A DNA stretch of 64,000 nt from JAVZLQ01 sp049700035 (GTDB taxonomy: Archaea; Thermoproteota; Bathyarchaeia; Bathyarchaeales; Bathycorpusculaceae): NCBI GenBank assembly GCA_049700035.1, contig JBNAWC010000002.1, positions 1 to 64,000 on the forward strand, read 5' to 3'. The translations under genes were made by a program, and so were the position numbers. The notes beneath the pieces are model-generated. The model had not been told where the DNA came from. It saw only the letters and a list, made by a program, of their open reading frames with translations, and ran no database searches. The stretch's first letter is position 1. Every line of letters starts with the position of its first letter. Below, in pieces: positions 62,601-64,000 of the stretch.

Positions 62601-63935
62601 TTAATGTTTCATAATTACATTTAGAACATCGAGTTTTATAGGCTTCGCTCTGTTTTTGAGAATTTCGGAGACGCTTGGCATTGTTCTTCCTTCATCTCCA
62701 GTCACCAGTTCTTTAACATATAGCCCTCCTTGGCATCTTATTTTCATTTCAACCGTTTTGGGTGACAACTTCTTTACTTTAACCTCGTATATGTACTTTT
62801 CCCGTGTTAAATCAGCTCGCCTATGCAACACGCGTAACGGTGTGCGTTGCCTAACAACTGTATTCGCCAATTTCTCTTCAAGCAGTCTTAACTCCTCATC
62901 AGAAACCTCATTTTCAAATTCCACTATAACACGGTACTCCTTTTGAGAAGCCTCACCCTTCTTTAGTCTTCGTATGACAGACTTATCCACAAACCGCAAG
63001 TCAGATATTAGAACCTTCCCTCTAGCATACGTGTTTACGGCAGTTTCCAACTTTTTAAGGTCTATGAACCTTCGTTTTGGCTGTGTTATTTCTATCACGA
63101 ATGGCCTGCCCTTACCCAGCATCCTAGCATCAATGTCTTCTCTTCCAGAGGCATGGAACGAGGCTTTTATGCCGCCAGTTTCTTCCAGAAATGGTTTTTC
63201 AATGAGTTCTTCAACCGACTCTATATACATCTTTCCAGTCCAATTACATTTCTCGCATCCCTTTCCTCTGCAACTTGAACAGAGCCATTTTGATTGCGGA
63301 ATCCCTCTAACCAGCTTTTTATAGTTTCCAGCAATGTAAAGTGGATTAATTTGAAGGCGCACATCTCCCGTCACAGGGTTTATTATGGCGACAATGTCTG
63401 GTTTCGAATATTCAATGTTTTTTCCAGTAAGTTCAACCAGCTTTTTCCCATACAATCTTCCAAACTCGCTTCGCATATTCTCGCCATATTCAACATTAAA
63501 TTCAGCTTTAAACTCGTCTTCCCGCTCTTCTATTTTAACTGGCAGTTCGATTCCCACCAAAAAGTTATGATGCTCATAAGCGCCAAGATTCCCAGCAACT
63601 TTATTCGCAACATTTCCAATTTCTTCAAATCTATTTTCGCAAAGGAAACACTTTTTCGGAAGGTTCTTGCGTGGAACCCGCTTTTTCAATTTATGGAGTA
63701 TTTCTGCTGCTTTTTGGAAGAACCCGTTTGTCGCAAGAATCTTCAAAATTTGTACGCCTTCTTGGTTTTTTGAAAGAACTAAAGCGTGGGCTTTGAGAGT
63801 TAATGCTGATTTTATAATTCTTCCTCTCTCATCGTTTTCTATGTTGTATCCTAAGAGGGAAAATTGCCTTCCTAAACAATGGTCACATAAAGGATATTTT
63901 TGTAGCATATCTAACGCTTTTCCCAAGAAGCCCAT
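62601..63935 (-). CDS. pus10: tRNA pseudouridine synthase Pus10
   Basis: Forms pseudouridine 54 (and 55) in archaeal tRNA. The 444-residue protein has the N-terminal zinc site CDHCLGRQF...CFLCENRF in a THUMP-containing domain, and SSCRGKGCEKCNWTG. The catalytic part shows ASGREDIDARMLGKGRPFVIEI with the active-site Asp, then LHRRADLTREKYIYEV and GGLYVKELVTGDEGRTMPSVSE. It is the first complete gene of the operon running to Mtq2. Confidence 0.95.
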   Translation of the reverse strand: MGFLGKALDMLQKYPLCDHCLGRQFSLLGYNIENDERGRIIKSALTLKAHALVLSKNQEGVQILKILATNGFFQKAAEILHKLKKRVPRKNLPKKCFLCENRFEEIGNVANKVAGNLGAYEHHNFLVGIELPVKIEEREDEFKAEFNVEYGENMRSEFGRLYGKKLVELTGKNIEYSKPDIVAIINPVTGDVRLQINPLYIAGNYKKLVRGIPQSKWLCSSCRGKGCEKCNWTGKMYIESVEELIEKPFLEETGGIKASFHASGREDIDARMLGKGRPFVIEITQPKRRFIDLKKLETAVNTYARGKVLISDLRFVDKSVIRRLKKGEASQKEYRVIVEFENEVSDEELRLLEEKLANTVVRQRTPLRVLHRRADLTREKYIYEVKVKKLSPKTVEMKIRCQGGLYVKELVTGDEGRTMPSVSEILKNRAKPIKLDVLNVIMKH

Positions 63936-63966
63936 GGTAAACCCTTTTTCCTACAATAGTAATGGA

Positions 63967-64000
63967 TTACTTGAAGTCGACTGGTAAGCCCTTACCGAAG
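63967..64000 (-). CDS. C-terminal end of a gene cut by the window edge, possibly SRP54
   Basis: On the minus strand, one frame reads FGKGLPVDFK followed by TAA at 63967-63969, upstream of pus10. In many archaea SRP54 precedes pus10 in this operon, and its C-terminus is a short basic tail, which fits. Only eleven codons are visible, so this rests mainly on gene order. Confidence 0.4.
   Translation of the reverse strand, partial: FGKGLPVDFK

Noticed and set aside
63983..63996. GGTAAGCCCTTACC perfect short hairpin at the right edge.
   Set aside because: It lies in the probable coding frame ending at 63967 and has no T tract or RNA-gene context.
1..64000. CRISPR arrays, insertion sequences, integrase and attachment sites.
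   Set aside because: No regularly spaced repeats, transposase or integrase motifs, or inverted terminal repeats were seen.

Overview
The window is a gene-dense stretch of archaeal chromosome with no mobile element, CRISPR array or rRNA. The archaeal assignment is direct: RNA polymerase subunits L, F and P, TFS, ribosomal proteins L44e, S27e, L21e and L10e, aIF2-alpha, Nop10, Csl4, Dph2, Pus10, Taw1, a TldD/TldE pair, RFC large and small subunits, PCNA, MCM, both GINS proteins and the two-subunit primase. A lineage near Bathyarchaeia or Thaumarchaeota (TACK) is my inference from gene content such as the archaeosortase and the small conserved proteins. It is not proven here. Starts are often TTG or GTG, and Shine-Dalgarno-like GGAG/GGTG motifs are common.

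Layout. 1-3.7 kb: edge-truncated tRNA-Leu, a Lrp/AsnC regulator divergent from glutamine synthetase, and a fused GMP synthase. 3.8-9.4 kb: a creatininase-family gene, then a sugar-nucleotide operon (NDP-sugar pyrophosphorylase, phosphohexomutase, a degenerate UDP-sugar dehydrogenase homologue, a Gfo/Idh/MocA oxidoreductase). 9.5-18.7 kb: RNA modification and repair genes (Trm112-like, Trm5-like, Taw1, translin, endonuclease V, HD protein, stand-alone tRNA-binding domain), SHMT and a glycoprotein. 18.8-26.5 kb: a second surface glycoprotein, RFC and TldD/E. 26.5-34.3 kb: a nitrogen-assimilation block with a large ribbon-helix-helix protein, a glutamate dehydrogenase with a duplicated N-terminal module, a KaiC-like protein without Walker motifs, a glutamate-synthase-like FMN enzyme and a second glutamate dehydrogenase. 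34.4-43 kb: Gins23-MCM, a pilin, WecB, then the PriS-Gins51-L44e-S27e-aIF2a-Nop10-PAC2 operon. 43-50 kb: archaeosortase, a GT-C-like membrane protein, two GT4 enzymes and a dolichol-phosphate-mannose synthase. 50-64 kb: PriL-PCNA, TFS, DUF99, RpoL-Csl4, a METTL5-like enzyme, Dph2, PpsA-L10e, a dCTP-deaminase-like protein and the Pus10-L21e-RpoF-DUF655-KsgA-Mtq2 operon.

The most interesting signal is a repeated near-palindrome, TGTACA or TGTTCA. It occurs in tandem (usually 10 bp, also 15 or 21 bp apart) in the promoter regions of the RHH gene, the gdh1/KaiC-like divergent pair, the glutamate-synthase gene and, about 30 kb away, glnA. I propose an undescribed nitrogen regulon, with the 651-residue RHH protein as the leading candidate regulator and Lrp/AsnC as an alternative. 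The second theme is surface-protein biogenesis: archaeosortase, N-glycosylation-type enzymes, sugar-nucleotide genes and sequon-rich membrane-anchored proteins.
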